Source: Tritrichomonas musculus
Lineage: Eukaryota; Parabasalia; Tritrichomonadida; Tritrichomonadidae
Reading direction: 5' to 3'
Assembly (NCBI GenBank): GCA_039105265.1
Contig: JAPFFF010000001.1
Coordinates: 5,704,001-5,768,000, forward strand
DNA: 64,000 nt
Each line of letters starts with the position of its first letter. Within the stretch, counting starts at the first letter, position 1. The position numbers were made by a program, and so were the translations under genes. Positions 42,133 to 51,381 of this stretch are shown piece by piece. The notes under the pieces are model-generated. The model saw only the letters and a program-made list of their open reading frames with translations. It was not told the origin of the DNA and ran no database searches.

Positions 42133-42788
42133 ATCACTGCTATCGAATGGTGAAGGAACGAAGTCAATCGGTTGAGTATTCGTGGAGATATGATCCTCGG
42201 AAGTTGGGTACCAAATCGGATATTTTTGGGAAATCTCGTTAACGGTCGCCCATTGAAATGTTGATCGTCGAGGTCAAATATTTGACCATATAACCGTCGA
42301 AAACGATACCCCGAATCCACCATCAGAATTGGCCTAGGTGCTTCCTATCCGGAGATACCCGTTACCAAGATATACCTAAACGGAACCTAATCTATGTCTG
42401 GCCAGACGTGGTACAGTGGTAGGGTCATGAAGCATGTCTCCCAGCTTCGGCGGCAGGCATGAGTTCGATTCTCAGCAGTACCGATTTTTCGTGTTATTTT
42501 CGATCACACTCGTGATGGAGCCCTAGCGAACTAAACACCTTGGGTAAGCCATTGCTTGTGGGTCATGGGTAGCACGAGACATCTACCGGTAGATGGAACT
42601 CTCTTTAATGAAAGGGCTTCGCGTCCTTTCCCCAGCCATAGTGGTATGCAACGGTTTCTCTTGTAAGGGATTGATGTACAATCCCGGGTACGTATGTCTT
42701 TCTCTTACATCGAATGCACGACGCATCCACGAAGACGGTTGGTTTTTGCTCTTTTTTGCTCGAGTCATCCAAAAATAGGTTCAGTCCA
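42133..42788. other. Polinton non-coding region with tRNA-like unit
   Basis: The only sizeable gap between ORFs in the element. It contains the tRNA-like unit at 42410-42482 and the perfect palindrome GTCTGGCCAGAC just before it (42396-42407). Several short frames in 42583-42880 are shadows. Confidence 0.5.
42410..42482 (+). tRNA. tRNA-like Pol III unit inside Polinton
   Basis: 73 nt, the normal tRNA length. GGTACAG (42410-42416) pairs with CAGTACC (42476-42482) in six of seven positions. The T arm has four of five pairs, TGAG (42460-42463) with CTCA (42471-42474), around TTCGATT. B box GAGTTCGATTCTC is at 42461-42473 and A-box-like TGGTACAGTGG at 42409-42419. A run of five T (42485-42489) follows. 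D and anticodon arms pair poorly and the anticodon cannot be read with confidence (the loop would be CAGCTTC). It is either a divergent element-encoded tRNA or a tRNA-like structure. Confidence 0.45.
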
Positions 42789-43361
42789 TTACGATCTAAA
42801 CACAGCGAGAGTCGTTTCATTGATCTTCCCAGTGACCTTCCCGACGATGGATTGTTGGATGCGGAGAGTCATGGCATAGTCTTCGTCCAGGATCTTCCCG
42901 TTGAAGAGGATTACGTCACCGATTTGATAGAGATTGGCATCGTCGACAGTGAATAGCATGTCACCGTGTGTCGCAAACGTGATGCAACCGTTAGATTCGT
43001 CAACAGAAGTGATTACCCCAACGAACTCTTTGTAGGATCCATCGACGATGACGCTGCAGATACAATCCGTTGAATCAGTAGCCGTTGAGGATACCCACTT
43101 ACCATTGACTCGTTTATAGACATGTCCACTGAGGAACACTGGCTTACCGACTTTGAAATCAGTGATCTCTTCTCCGGCTTCGATAGGGCAGTAGTGAGTG
43201 ATGGTGGTGCTGGGTTTCAGATTATGTCGAGAGAGTGTGTAATCGTTGAATAGCTTCATCAACCCACCAATCAATTCATCAAGGGAATCATCGTTATCGG
43301 CTTCAATGAACTCGATGTACTTGAATATCCCATACGATCCGGTATCGACGAGAGGAGTCAT
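42789..43361 (-). CDS. Polinton fibre-type ORF, 190 aa
   Basis: Opens with VDTGSYGIFKYIEFIEAD, which resembles a segment in the neighbouring fibre protein (IDTGAYREFKYVRFVESD), so it belongs to the same fibre family. The rest is beta-rich (PVFLSGHVYKRVNGKW, CSVIVDGSYKEFVGVITSV, GDVILFNGKILDEDYAMTLRIQQSIVGKVTGKI) and reads like a trimeric fibre head or a viral surface domain. It lies 51 bp from the 928-codon fibre gene on the same strand. Confidence 0.55.
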   Translation of the reverse strand: MTPLVDTGSYGIFKYIEFIEADNDDSLDELIGGLMKLFNDYTLSRHNLKPSTTITHYCPIEAGEEITDFKVGKPVFLSGHVYKRVNGKWVSSTATDSTDCICSVIVDGSYKEFVGVITSVDESNGCITFATHGDMLFTVDDANLYQIGDVILFNGKILDEDYAMTLRIQQSIVGKVTGKINETTLAVFRS

Positions 43362-43412
43362 CGTGTTTGTACATCAGATCGTAATCCCGGTAGTCTAAGC
43401 TGGATAAGAAGT

Positions 43413-46199
43413 TCATGTCGATCGAGACGCAGTCTTTGTTGACTTGACTATCATGATAGAGTCACCGGAGGCATCCGTGATCGCATGAGGAGTATTGGCG
43501 ACGCCACCAAGCCACATGATTGCTGATCCCTTATAGTTGATGAGATCAAACACTACCACGATGTTGATGCTCTTCGGTGCGTCGTATCCATCGTCATCCA
43601 GCTTCACGATCACATACTTCGCTTTCGGTGGAACGTCTTGGAGACTGATTTCGATGTATGTTGGATCGAATGTCAGACACGCCACATGTTTCTCAGCTAG
43701 TCCATAGTAATCCCTAGTGGTGATATCGCTTTGAATGAAGTTGGTGAATGCAGACATCAGGGATTGACTGTCGAGGGCACCTTCTTTCATGACGTACCTG
43801 GCATCACATTCACTCGTTGTCGGATAGTTGCTGAGCTTGTATATCGAGAAGAGGTCCATCAACGAACCCATCATCGCTTCATCAGACTCAACGAACCTAA
43901 CGTACTTGAATTCCCTGTACGCACCAGTATCGATAACGAGATCATCGTGAGTGGGGAAGTTTCCACCATCAACCCCAATGTAAAACGAAGCGGCGATACC
44001 ATCTCCAGATTGGTTTGAAGTGACATCAGCTACAGTATATTTGAACTCCCCTGATCCCGTGAAGACAATCAATCTACCGGTCTTCTTGACGTTGTTGTAC
44101 ACGACGATGAAGCTCATGCGGAAGTAATGATCGGATGGGCATTGATAGTAGGCCACGATGTACTTCACTCTCGAGAGGTCAACCTCTTTGAAGCTCATAT
44201 CGAAATCACCGTTAATGAAGGTTAGGTTGGATATGTACTTCTTGGCTTCGTCAGCGTAGTTCACGGCTGCTCTATCGTTTTTGATGTACTCGGAGAAGGT
44301 GTTCACCATAGAGTTCTTGGTAATGGATTTGTCGTCGATGACGTCATCAACACATTTGTGAACGAAAGCTGATGTGGCCAGTGATGTGTCGTTGTTGACG
44401 GTTTCGGTACTCAAGGCGAGATCGTTGACGTATCTATTCGATTCGTTAGTGAACCTGAGTTGCTCAGCATAGAACATACATCGAACGTAATCACCAGACT
44501 TCGGTCTTATCACGTTACCACCCGATCGATACCAGAACTGTGCGTTATTGATGCGATTGACGGTGTTCAACGCTGTCAGAACCTCATCATCGGTGAATGT
44601 AGTAGTCGTTGTGTCTGTACTCGGAATGAGGCTATCTTGATGAACGAACTTGTCATCGGTTTCACTCTTGGTGTATCGGTTACTGAGTTTGCTGTTGAGA
44701 TCGTTGATGGATGTGGTGAATGATGTTGTCGTCACGTAGTCGTTGTTCGTTAAGGAGAGCTTGTCATCGACCTCTTTCTTGGTGTATCTGTTGTTGATGG
44801 ATGTCGTCAATGAATTGATATCGCTAGTGTGCTTCGTTGATGTAACGAACTTGTCATCGACCTCTTTCTTGGTGTATCTGTTGTTGAGGGAATCGTTGAT
44901 GGTGGATACCTTGCCATCGATCTCGCTTTTGGTGTATCGGTCAATGAGTTCATCGTTGATGTTGTTGATGGATGTGGTGAAGGATGTTGTCGTAACGTAA
45001 CCGTTGAGGTTGTTGTTCGTTAAGGAGAGCTTGTCATCGACCTCTTTCTTGGTATATCGGTCACCGAGTTCATCGTTGATGCCGTTGATGGATGTGGTGA
45101 AGGATGATGTCGTCACGTAGTTACCGAAGTTGTTGTTGATGGTGGATACCTTGTTATCGATCTCGCTTTTGGTGTATCGGTCACCGAGTTCATCGTTGAT
45201 GTTGTTGATGGATGTGGTGAATGATGTTGTCGTCACATAGTCACCGAAGTTGTTGTTCGTTAAGGAGAGCTTGTCATCGACCTCTTTCTTGGTGTATCTG
45301 TCACCGAGTTCATCGTTGATGGTGGATACTGCTGCGTTGATTGTCTCATTGAGTTCATCCCTTGCGGTAGTGATATCTGAAGGGAATGCTACAGTGGAAC
45401 TCAGTGTCGATACGGTGGTTTCGAGGCTGTCCAAATCGGTCTTCAACTGAGTGATATCGCTTTCGGCTGTTGATAAATCGGTCTTCAATTGAGTGATGTC
45501 CGTTTCGGCTTCATCCATAGCGGAGTTGATGTTCGTGATGGATTCTTGAGCAGAGTCGAGGTCGATGTTGATTAGTTTGATCTCGTTGTCGATGATCTTG
45601 ATGTTGCTTTCATTCTCAAGAGATCTCTCATTGAGGGTCTTGTCATTGGTTTCGAAGTGGATGAGTGATTCGTTGACGCTGCTGATCAAGGTGTTCATGA
45701 CGGTGTTCACATCATCGACTGTTACCTCGGGTTCGGGTTCGTCAAGGTCAATGTCGCGAGTGGTTGTATCCATCAGCATACTGAGCCCTGAAGGAGCATC
45801 AAGGTTGGGATGATTCTCTAAGTGTTCGCTGATGGTGTTTGATAGAGCATCGATATTCTCGAACATGGTGCTGCAGATTTTGTCGTGCTTGAGGTCAACT
45901 ATGGTGGTGTTTTGGTCGCATTCGGCTATCAACTCAAAGGCTTTATCGATATCGGCTTTGACCTCCGACATTGACATGGGGTATCCATCAACCATCACTT
46001 CCATATCGGCTTCAAACACAGGAGTGGACTTGAACGTAACACTGCTACCGAGGAACCCCTCGAATTTGGTGTCTCCATCGAAGGTCGCGTTGTGGTATAC
46101 ATGAAGGTTATCCAGTAATTGGTTCCCTCCACCACCATCTCGAGTACCCCCTACAAGGGCTTTATCGATAGCGTTCTGCTTGGTTAATATACCGGTCAT
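43413..46199 (-). CDS. Polinton tail-fibre-like protein with YTK repeats
   Basis: 928 codons. After an N-terminal anchor (MTGILTKQNAIDKALVGG...), residues ~190-290 are coiled coil (LENESNIKIIDNEIKLINIDLDSAQESITNIN, QLKTDLSTAESDITQLKTDL). Then seven copies of RYTKxEVDxKL/RYTKSEIDxKV follow, separated by TTTSFTTSINxINDELGD linkers, between about residues 305 and 520. YTKxEVDxK units are a hallmark of trimeric tail-fibre shafts in phages and some giant viruses. The C-terminal ~350 residues are beta-rich (head). Such a protein would bind the surface of the next host cell. The start is 20 bp after a CCTATTTTTAG motif. A fibre is not part of the usual Polinton set. Confidence 0.75.
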   Translation of the reverse strand: MTGILTKQNAIDKALVGGTRDGGGGNQLLDNLHVYHNATFDGDTKFEGFLGSSVTFKSTPVFEADMEVMVDGYPMSMSEVKADIDKAFELIAECDQNTTIVDLKHDKICSTMFENIDALSNTISEHLENHPNLDAPSGLSMLMDTTTRDIDLDEPEPEVTVDDVNTVMNTLISSVNESLIHFETNDKTLNERSLENESNIKIIDNEIKLINIDLDSAQESITNINSAMDEAETDITQLKTDLSTAESDITQLKTDLDSLETTVSTLSSTVAFPSDITTARDELNETINAAVSTINDELGDRYTKKEVDDKLSLTNNNFGDYVTTTSFTTSINNINDELGDRYTKSEIDNKVSTINNNFGNYVTTSSFTTSINGINDELGDRYTKKEVDDKLSLTNNNLNGYVTTTSFTTSINNINDELIDRYTKSEIDGKVSTINDSLNNRYTKKEVDDKFVTSTKHTSDINSLTTSINNRYTKKEVDDKLSLTNNDYVTTTSFTTSINDLNSKLSNRYTKSETDDKFVHQDSLIPSTDTTTTTFTDDEVLTALNTVNRINNAQFWYRSGGNVIRPKSGDYVRCMFYAEQLRFTNESNRYVNDLALSTETVNNDTSLATSAFVHKCVDDVIDDKSITKNSMVNTFSEYIKNDRAAVNYADEAKKYISNLTFINGDFDMSFKEVDLSRVKYIVAYYQCPSDHYFRMSFIVVYNNVKKTGRLIVFTGSGEFKYTVADVTSNQSGDGIAASFYIGVDGGNFPTHDDLVIDTGAYREFKYVRFVESDEAMMGSLMDLFSIYKLSNYPTTSECDARYVMKEGALDSQSLMSAFTNFIQSDITTRDYYGLAEKHVACLTFDPTYIEISLQDVPPKAKYVIVKLDDDGYDAPKSINIVVVFDLINYKGSAIMWLGGVANTPHAITDASGDSIMIVKSTKTASRST

Positions 46200-46232
46200 T
46201 TGATTTCGACTAAAAATAGGATGTGGGGGGTC

Positions 46233-46736
46233 TCAGTACTCGAGTTTCAGGAAGAGGGTGAAGTTGTCGGGCTTGATCTCATGACCCTCCGCGTCTGTGA
46301 ACCATACCTTGAAGGAGTTCTTTCGTGAGATGATCTCGTATTTGCGGTTGTCGTCAGGGGGAACTAGATTGGCGTACCACACAAGGGAATCACAGTACTC
46401 ATCACGGGGAACGAAGGAGCAATGGACTTCGGTTTCACCATCGAGGTAGTGCTTACAAGTGGCTCTGCAGTACTGAAACGCTATGTAGCGATCATTCGAT
46501 GAGTTGACGAACTCTGGTGGTAGTATGTTGTCGTAGTCTCTGGTGATGAAGTACGTCTTGGTGGTTGGTTCAGTGGATTGGATGTTCTGCATCTGTCTCT
46601 CGTAATCGTCAACGACTCCGTCACCGTTGAGGTCTTCATATTCATCGTGAGCATCACCTCGATACGGATCAATGTTGTAGGATATTCGATTGGGGAGGGG
46701 TACGTTGTGGAAGACTCGCTGAGAGTATGTCGTCAT
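46233..46736 (-). CDS. Polinton probable penton (minor capsid) protein
   Basis: The start is ATG at 46736 (MTTYSQRVFHNVP), 167 residues, about 20 bp downstream of a CTATTTTTACC motif. It is beta-rich, and the ending SFKVWFTDAEGHEIKPDNFTLFLKLEY is like the last strands of single-jelly-roll penton proteins of Polintons. DLNGDGVVDDYE near residue 40 is a perfect EF-hand-type calcium loop. It sits between the fibre and the major capsid genes, as expected for a capsid cluster. The call is by pattern and position. Confidence 0.55.
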   Translation of the reverse strand: MTTYSQRVFHNVPLPNRISYNIDPYRGDAHDEYEDLNGDGVVDDYERQMQNIQSTEPTTKTYFITRDYDNILPPEFVNSSNDRYIAFQYCRATCKHYLDGETEVHCSFVPRDEYCDSLVWYANLVPPDDNRKYEIISRKNSFKVWFTDAEGHEIKPDNFTLFLKLEY

Positions 46737-46789
46737 GGATTTGATTTCGGTAAAAATAGTCAGCAACAGCACCTCGGTGAATGATCCCT

Positions 46790-48511
46790 TTACTCGTAAC
46801 CTGCTGGGACACCTCTAGCGTGGTATCGAACACCACCATCTATTGACCATGTCCAGTAAGTATCGCTGCAGATCCACATCTCAGGAGCAGGTGGATGAAC
46901 ATCTCTGACGACGGTTCCGTTATCGAGAACATCTGGGTAGAAGTATGTATCGTCTTCACCTTTGTGGATTGGTTGTCCCTTGAAGTTGACTGTGATGGAG
47001 TGGCATCCAGTATCGATACCATCAAAGACGTATCCAGCATTGCCGCGTTCGAGTTGGAAGTTGATTCCGAATGATGTGTTATCCGCGGCTGATGTGGCTT
47101 TGTACCTCTTTCCAGTAACTTCATCGTTGAGTGCAAGAGAGAACGAGCGGACTAATTCGTCAGTGGCTTCGATGCATCCGTCGAGTTCATTCGCGATGAG
47201 TTGATGTTGAACGAATCTACCATCATGAGTTGTTTCGAATTCGGTATCTGGGTATTGTCTCTTGTTGACGGTGAGCTGACAGTGTTGGTACATGATGTTC
47301 TGGAAGCATGTGATATCCCCTGGATGACGTGGAAACATGAGTGTGATGTTTGTGGCGTTTCGGAGTGGAATGGATTTCGAGACGTCTAATCCCTCAGCTT
47401 TGGCAGTACCTTCGAAGATCTCGCGAGTGAGTTCTTGTGCAGGGACGATGATTGGGGTCTTAAGTGCTTCGTACAATCCCTCGATGACGTTTGGTTTGAC
47501 ACCGAATCCAGCACAGTTGGTTCTCGCTATCTTGATCTCACCGTTGTTGTATAGCTGAAGGGTATTGAACTTGACGGTCCAGTGGTTCTCTTTGGCGTCT
47601 TTGATGGAGGATGCTTTGAAGTCAATGCTCGCGTCAGCTACTGCTGTGTTGAGTGGTTTCTCGGTGACTGCGTGAACGATCTTCGCTGGCATTCCAATCT
47701 GTGTGAAGTGGGCTGTGATAGGGAGTATCCATGGTGAACTGTACTCTTTGGTGGCATCGTAGTTCATGAATTTGAGTACATCAGCAACGGCTTTGGGATC
47801 GATTTGGCACCAAACGAGGGCATCTAAAGAGGTTCTGATCTCTTCTTCTACTTCACCGAGGATTCGGTTAGGATAGAGGCGCCAGGCTTGGAGTGCGAGT
47901 TGGTCTGTGAATGGGATGATGAGATCGAGTTTGACGTCAACGGGTGCTCCACCTTCGAACTTGGCTAATGGGATGTAGACACCGCACTTGCATGGCATGT
48001 AGTTCATAACGTTCTCCCAGATGGAGTGTGCATGAGGGTTGGCTGCTTTAGCGTCACGTGCTTTGATGGAGTTGTATGCGAATGATTCGCGGATGAGTTC
48101 GTCTTGGCGATAGGTGTCGATGAGCTTGCCGTTCACCCAGAATCTACAGTCTTCGATGAATTCAACGGAGTTCTTGAAGCCGACGAAGATGAGGTTCAAC
48201 CCTTCTGTATCGATCTTAGAGATGGCGTCAGCAGCGATGTTGTTCTGGAACTTGACCTTGAATTCGACTGTGGCGTTGATGAATCCCTTCTCGATTTGGC
48301 TGATGGTGTGACCTGAGTGAGTGAGCTTCAAGCGAGTTTTGGTACCGACTGGCATTGGAGCATCTTTGTTGAGGAACTCTTCGGTAACGAAAGAGAATGT
48401 GTTGTCACCTCCGTTCTTTTGGACGAGGTTACGGAGAGTATCGTTGAAGAAGTCGAGGACATCTCCCTCGTCATTGCCGGAGTTCTTGAATTGAGCGTTC
48501 TGGTAGGTCAT
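46790..48511 (-). CDS. Polinton probable major capsid protein (double jelly roll)
   Basis: First ATG at 48511 (MTYQNAQFKNSGND), 573 residues, in the size range of Polinton major capsid proteins. It is beta-rich with segments such as FINATVEFKVKFQNNI, VEFIEDCRFWVNGKLIDTYRQDELIRESFAYN and VYIPLAKFEGGAPVDVKLDLIIPFTD, which match the first jelly roll, and a second half ending MWICSDTYWTWSIDGGVRYHARGVP. It lies in a cluster with the penton, fibre and ATPase genes. A GATTTTTTAGTG motif lies just upstream of the start. It would form the pseudo-hexameric capsomers of an icosahedral capsid. Confidence 0.7.
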   Translation of the reverse strand: MTYQNAQFKNSGNDEGDVLDFFNDTLRNLVQKNGGDNTFSFVTEEFLNKDAPMPVGTKTRLKLTHSGHTISQIEKGFINATVEFKVKFQNNIAADAISKIDTEGLNLIFVGFKNSVEFIEDCRFWVNGKLIDTYRQDELIRESFAYNSIKARDAKAANPHAHSIWENVMNYMPCKCGVYIPLAKFEGGAPVDVKLDLIIPFTDQLALQAWRLYPNRILGEVEEEIRTSLDALVWCQIDPKAVADVLKFMNYDATKEYSSPWILPITAHFTQIGMPAKIVHAVTEKPLNTAVADASIDFKASSIKDAKENHWTVKFNTLQLYNNGEIKIARTNCAGFGVKPNVIEGLYEALKTPIIVPAQELTREIFEGTAKAEGLDVSKSIPLRNATNITLMFPRHPGDITCFQNIMYQHCQLTVNKRQYPDTEFETTHDGRFVQHQLIANELDGCIEATDELVRSFSLALNDEVTGKRYKATSAADNTSFGINFQLERGNAGYVFDGIDTGCHSITVNFKGQPIHKGEDDTYFYPDVLDNGTVVRDVHPPAPEMWICSDTYWTWSIDGGVRYHARGVPAGYE

Positions 48512-48589
48512 TTGGGTTGTCACTAAAAAATCGGAACTGTCGATGGGGTTCTAACCTCGTTGAAATCACTTTTTTGTATCACCACAAAC

Positions 48590-48910
48590 ATGGCATTCGG
48601 AACCTGGTTCAAAAAACTCGGGAAGAAGATCGTAGATGGGATCAAGAAAGTAGTTCCCATCGCCAAGAAAGTCGGTAAGGTCGTCAAGAACACGGTAGCA
48701 CCCATATTGGGAACCATCGGTAACGCAATCGGTGGAAAGGTTGGTAACGCTATTGGTGTCGCAAGCAAAGTCACTGGAATAGCTGGTGATAAAGCAGTCT
48801 CGATATCAGACAAGGTCGACAACTACATCAAAACGAATGGGCGTTCAGCGATTGATGACTGGATAGCTCATGAACGAAGCCTCGGCAACCGTCTTATCCA
48901 TCCAAGGTAA
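48590..48910 (+). CDS. Polinton small amphipathic protein, copy 2
   Basis: The ATG at 48590 opens MAFGTWFKKLGKKIVDGIKK, as in copy 1 at 40945. 106 residues: a basic helix, then GKVVKNTVAPILGTIGNAIGGKVGNAIGVASK, a glycine/alanine-rich hydrophobic stretch like a membrane-active peptide, then a polar tail. CTTTTTTGTATC lies just upstream. Likely a minor capsid or membrane-lytic protein (adenovirus protein VI type), by analogy only. Confidence 0.6.
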   Translation: MAFGTWFKKLGKKIVDGIKKVVPIAKKVGKVVKNTVAPILGTIGNAIGGKVGNAIGVASKVTGIAGDKAVSISDKVDNYIKTNGRSAIDDWIAHERSLGNRLIHPR

Positions 48911-49036
48911 GAGGTGATTTCGGGTCCGCGTGATTTCGGGCACACCCATTTCGGAGGTGATTGAATGAGTTCGTTAATGATTGATCTGTTTCGGAATCGA
49001 TCGATAAGGTTTACCTATTTTTGTGTTGACTCAAAC

Positions 49037-49384
49037 ATGGACGTCAAAGTAATTGAGCCCATCACGCACTACCTCAAAGAGTTCGACACCCCTAACGACT
49101 TCGACTCATGGTACAAATCCCATCAAGAAGAGATGGACAAGCTAACCACCCACAAGCTCAACAAGATGTACCACATCAACGGATATCGTGTCACGAGAAT
49201 CAAAGGTGTACTATCACTCAAGAAAGCCCCGAAAGCGACGAAACCCAAAGAAGATGACTCGGAGACGGAACAGAGATTCATGGCTATCGAGAACGAGATA
49301 TCCGAGATGAGTGACGACATCAAAAACATCAAGTTGGCGTTGCAGTCGATACAAGACTACTTCAATCAACTCATACCTGAATGA
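49037..49384 (+). CDS. Polinton coiled-coil protein, 115 aa
   Basis: The ATG at 49037 is preferred because a CTATTTTTGTG motif lies 20 bp before it; the frame is open upstream to 48965. Residues ~75-112 (ETEQRFMAIENEISEMSDDIKNIKLALQSIQDYFNQL) form a coiled coil. The front half has PNDFDSWYKSHQEEMDKL. The 3' end overlaps the converging ATPase gene by 14 bp. Function unknown. Confidence 0.5.
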   Translation: MDVKVIEPITHYLKEFDTPNDFDSWYKSHQEEMDKLTTHKLNKMYHINGYRVTRIKGVLSLKKAPKATKPKEDDSETEQRFMAIENEISEMSDDIKNIKLALQSIQDYFNQLIPE

Positions 49385-50222
49385 ACGTCTCGCCACCGTC
49401 AACGACCTGAATGACCATATATGGATGGGAGTCGGGATAGTTGGTCTTCAACGACATGATCTGCTCATATTTTTCGTAGAAGTCGTCGAAACAGAGATTC
49501 GATGCGGACTGACTATAGATGTACCTCAGTTGTTGTTTGTTGAAACAGGGGAATATCATCAACGTGGTGATCTCGTTCTTGATGTGCGGCTTCAGGCCCT
49601 TCCATCCCTGAATCAATAGAAAGAAGGTCATGTTGGTGTGTCTACAACGACGGAGTAACTGAGAGAAGTACGATGTCTCATTCGTGAAGAGTTTGCTGTT
49701 ACTGATGTCATCAAAGAGGACGAGTGTATGGAGGTACTTCCGATGGAAGTCATCGATGTGGAGGGTATCGAAGAGGTCATGGATCTCTTTTGGGGTGATG
49801 TTGAGTTGGGGGTCGTCTAGTTTGTCTTCGAGATGGTTGTTCGTGATGGCATAGTACTCGTTCTTGGCTTTAATGAGCTTCTCTATGACTGTTTCTGCAG
49901 AGGATTCACTGATGGTGATGATCGGTAAACGAGGTTCTATCAGTGATTTCAAGGCGAGGAAGGATCGATCACTTTCATTCCCATCTTTGGTTACGTAGAC
50001 GAGTAGATGATGAGTATCCATTAATGCAATCTTGATGATCTCTTCCAACGCGATGACTGTCTTCCCCTGACCTTGCTTACCGACAATGACGTTAACGGAG
50101 TTGTATCTAACGTTGATCTCTGGATGAACCTTGTCTATGAAGGCTCCACTCATGTCGTTCTTCTTAGTGGACAGTACCTCATGGACCTTGTCTTTAACGA
50201 TGTCTGACAGAGATGTACTCAT
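49371..50222 (-). CDS. Polinton A32/FtsK-type packaging ATPase
   Basis: The start is ATG at 50222 (MSTSLSDIVKDK), just after a CCTATTTTTATG motif, which leaves a 49-bp gap to the upstream gene. 283 residues. Walker A is GKQGQGKT (48-55) after SVNVIV, Walker B is HTLVLFDD (about 167-174), and a sensor region RRCRHTNMTFFLLIQ follows. The order and size fit the A32-like genome-packaging ATPases of Polintons, virophages and large DNA viruses, which pump the DNA into the capsid. Confidence 0.85.
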   Translation of the reverse strand: MSTSLSDIVKDKVHEVLSTKKNDMSGAFIDKVHPEINVRYNSVNVIVGKQGQGKTVIALEEIIKIALMDTHHLLVYVTKDGNESDRSFLALKSLIEPRLPIITISESSAETVIEKLIKAKNEYYAITNNHLEDKLDDPQLNITPKEIHDLFDTLHIDDFHRKYLHTLVLFDDISNSKLFTNETSYFSQLLRRCRHTNMTFFLLIQGWKGLKPHIKNEITTLMIFPCFNKQQLRYIYSQSASNLCFDDFYEKYEQIMSLKTNYPDSHPYMVIQVVDGGETFIQV

Positions 50223-50271
50223 GGTTTCTGTGCCATAAAAATAGGTATCGTCTAGTGGGTGGTTCATCAGC

Positions 50272-51381
50272 TTACTCCAAGAAAGCTTCTCCATCGTCTA
50301 CTGGAACTGCTTCTGGTGATGAATGTGGAGCTGCCCAAGCAGATGCTACTGATGATGGTGGAGCTGCCCAAGAGGATGGTCCCATAAACGAAGCTGCGTG
50401 ACCATCAAGACTATCAGGGTCAGGGTAGTTGGCAGGTGGTTGAAGAGCGGGAGTCAATTGAAGGTTCAAGATTTGGCATATATCCCTGATGAGACGATAA
50501 TACAGTGTATCGTATGCGTGTGTGTTACTGTTGTCTCTGTGGGCGAGCATTAATGAATAGACCTTGTTTTCGATGCTTGGTTGTGAGTTCTTCTTACGCT
50601 TGATCTTGTCGAATTGGTCATCAGGAATATCGTCTGGGAGATTCAATGCGGCTTTGATCTGAGACTTCCAGTAACTACCGCATAACTTCGAATGGAGGAC
50701 CATCTTATGTTGCCCAGGAATGGTGGTGTGATGGGCATCTTCGATCTGAGCGATAGCAGCATTGAAGGCATCAGTGAAGACGTACTTGTTGAACATCTCG
50801 TAAGCGGATTGTTTACGAGGCTTCTTCATTCGATAGCCACTCTTGGGGTTCTCCAATACGTTCTGGTACCATTGAGGAGTCTGAGAAAGGTTAGTTCCGA
50901 TGACGGTACCTACTTGACGGATTTGCTCAGGATGTTGTGCACTATCGTAGTCAAAGTAGGTGACACCCAATGTGTCATTGATGAAGCCACGTTTCGTGAT
51001 GGCTTTACCGTCATGTCGTCGCTTATATTCAGCACGAGATGCTTTGTCGGGATATGTTGAATGGTATGCCAAAGTGTTTGGCCAGTCGGATTGGACTGTT
51101 GTGTATCCGTTCGCGTAGACTGGGTTGTTGTTCTTGTCGACGATGATTACATCAGGGACGCCATCGTTGTTGACATCAGGCATGTTATTCAGAACGGCAG
51201 GTCCATTAACATCGAGCTTCTTGAGTGCCCATCGACTATTCGGATTCGAATGATTGTGCTTCTCGACCAAACTTTGAGCACCTTGTGGAGAGATGAGGCT
51301 GTTCATGCGCTTCACGTCTTGCTTCAACCCAAGGACAATGTCCATCAGTTCTTTCATTCCGGTTTTACCCTTCGAGGTCAT
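50272..51381 (-). CDS. Polinton PY-like minor virion protein
   Basis: The start is ATG at 51381 (MTSKGKTGMKELMD), preceded by CTTTTTAGTCGAAACCAA. 369 residues. The segment MPDVNNDGVPDVIIVDKNNNPVYANGYTT, followed by QSDWPNTLAYHSTYP, is like the calcium-loop-containing start of the PY-type proteins of Polintons and related viruses. The middle is helical and basic, and the tail (SSWAAPPSSVASAWAAPHSS) is Ala/Pro/Ser-rich. A virion role is inferred from its place beside the ATPase. Confidence 0.6.
   Translation of the reverse strand: MTSKGKTGMKELMDIVLGLKQDVKRMNSLISPQGAQSLVEKHNHSNPNSRWALKKLDVNGPAVLNNMPDVNNDGVPDVIIVDKNNNPVYANGYTTVQSDWPNTLAYHSTYPDKASRAEYKRRHDGKAITKRGFINDTLGVTYFDYDSAQHPEQIRQVGTVIGTNLSQTPQWYQNVLENPKSGYRMKKPRKQSAYEMFNKYVFTDAFNAAIAQIEDAHHTTIPGQHKMVLHSKLCGSYWKSQIKAALNLPDDIPDDQFDKIKRKKNSQPSIENKVYSLMLAHRDNSNTHAYDTLYYRLIRDICQILNLQLTPALQPPANYPDPDSLDGHAASFMGPSSWAAPPSSVASAWAAPHSSPEAVPVDDGEAFLE

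Noticed and set aside
44460-46104. Plus-strand ORFs opposite the fibre gene
   Set aside because: Mirror the repeats of the fibre gene; no start motif before them.
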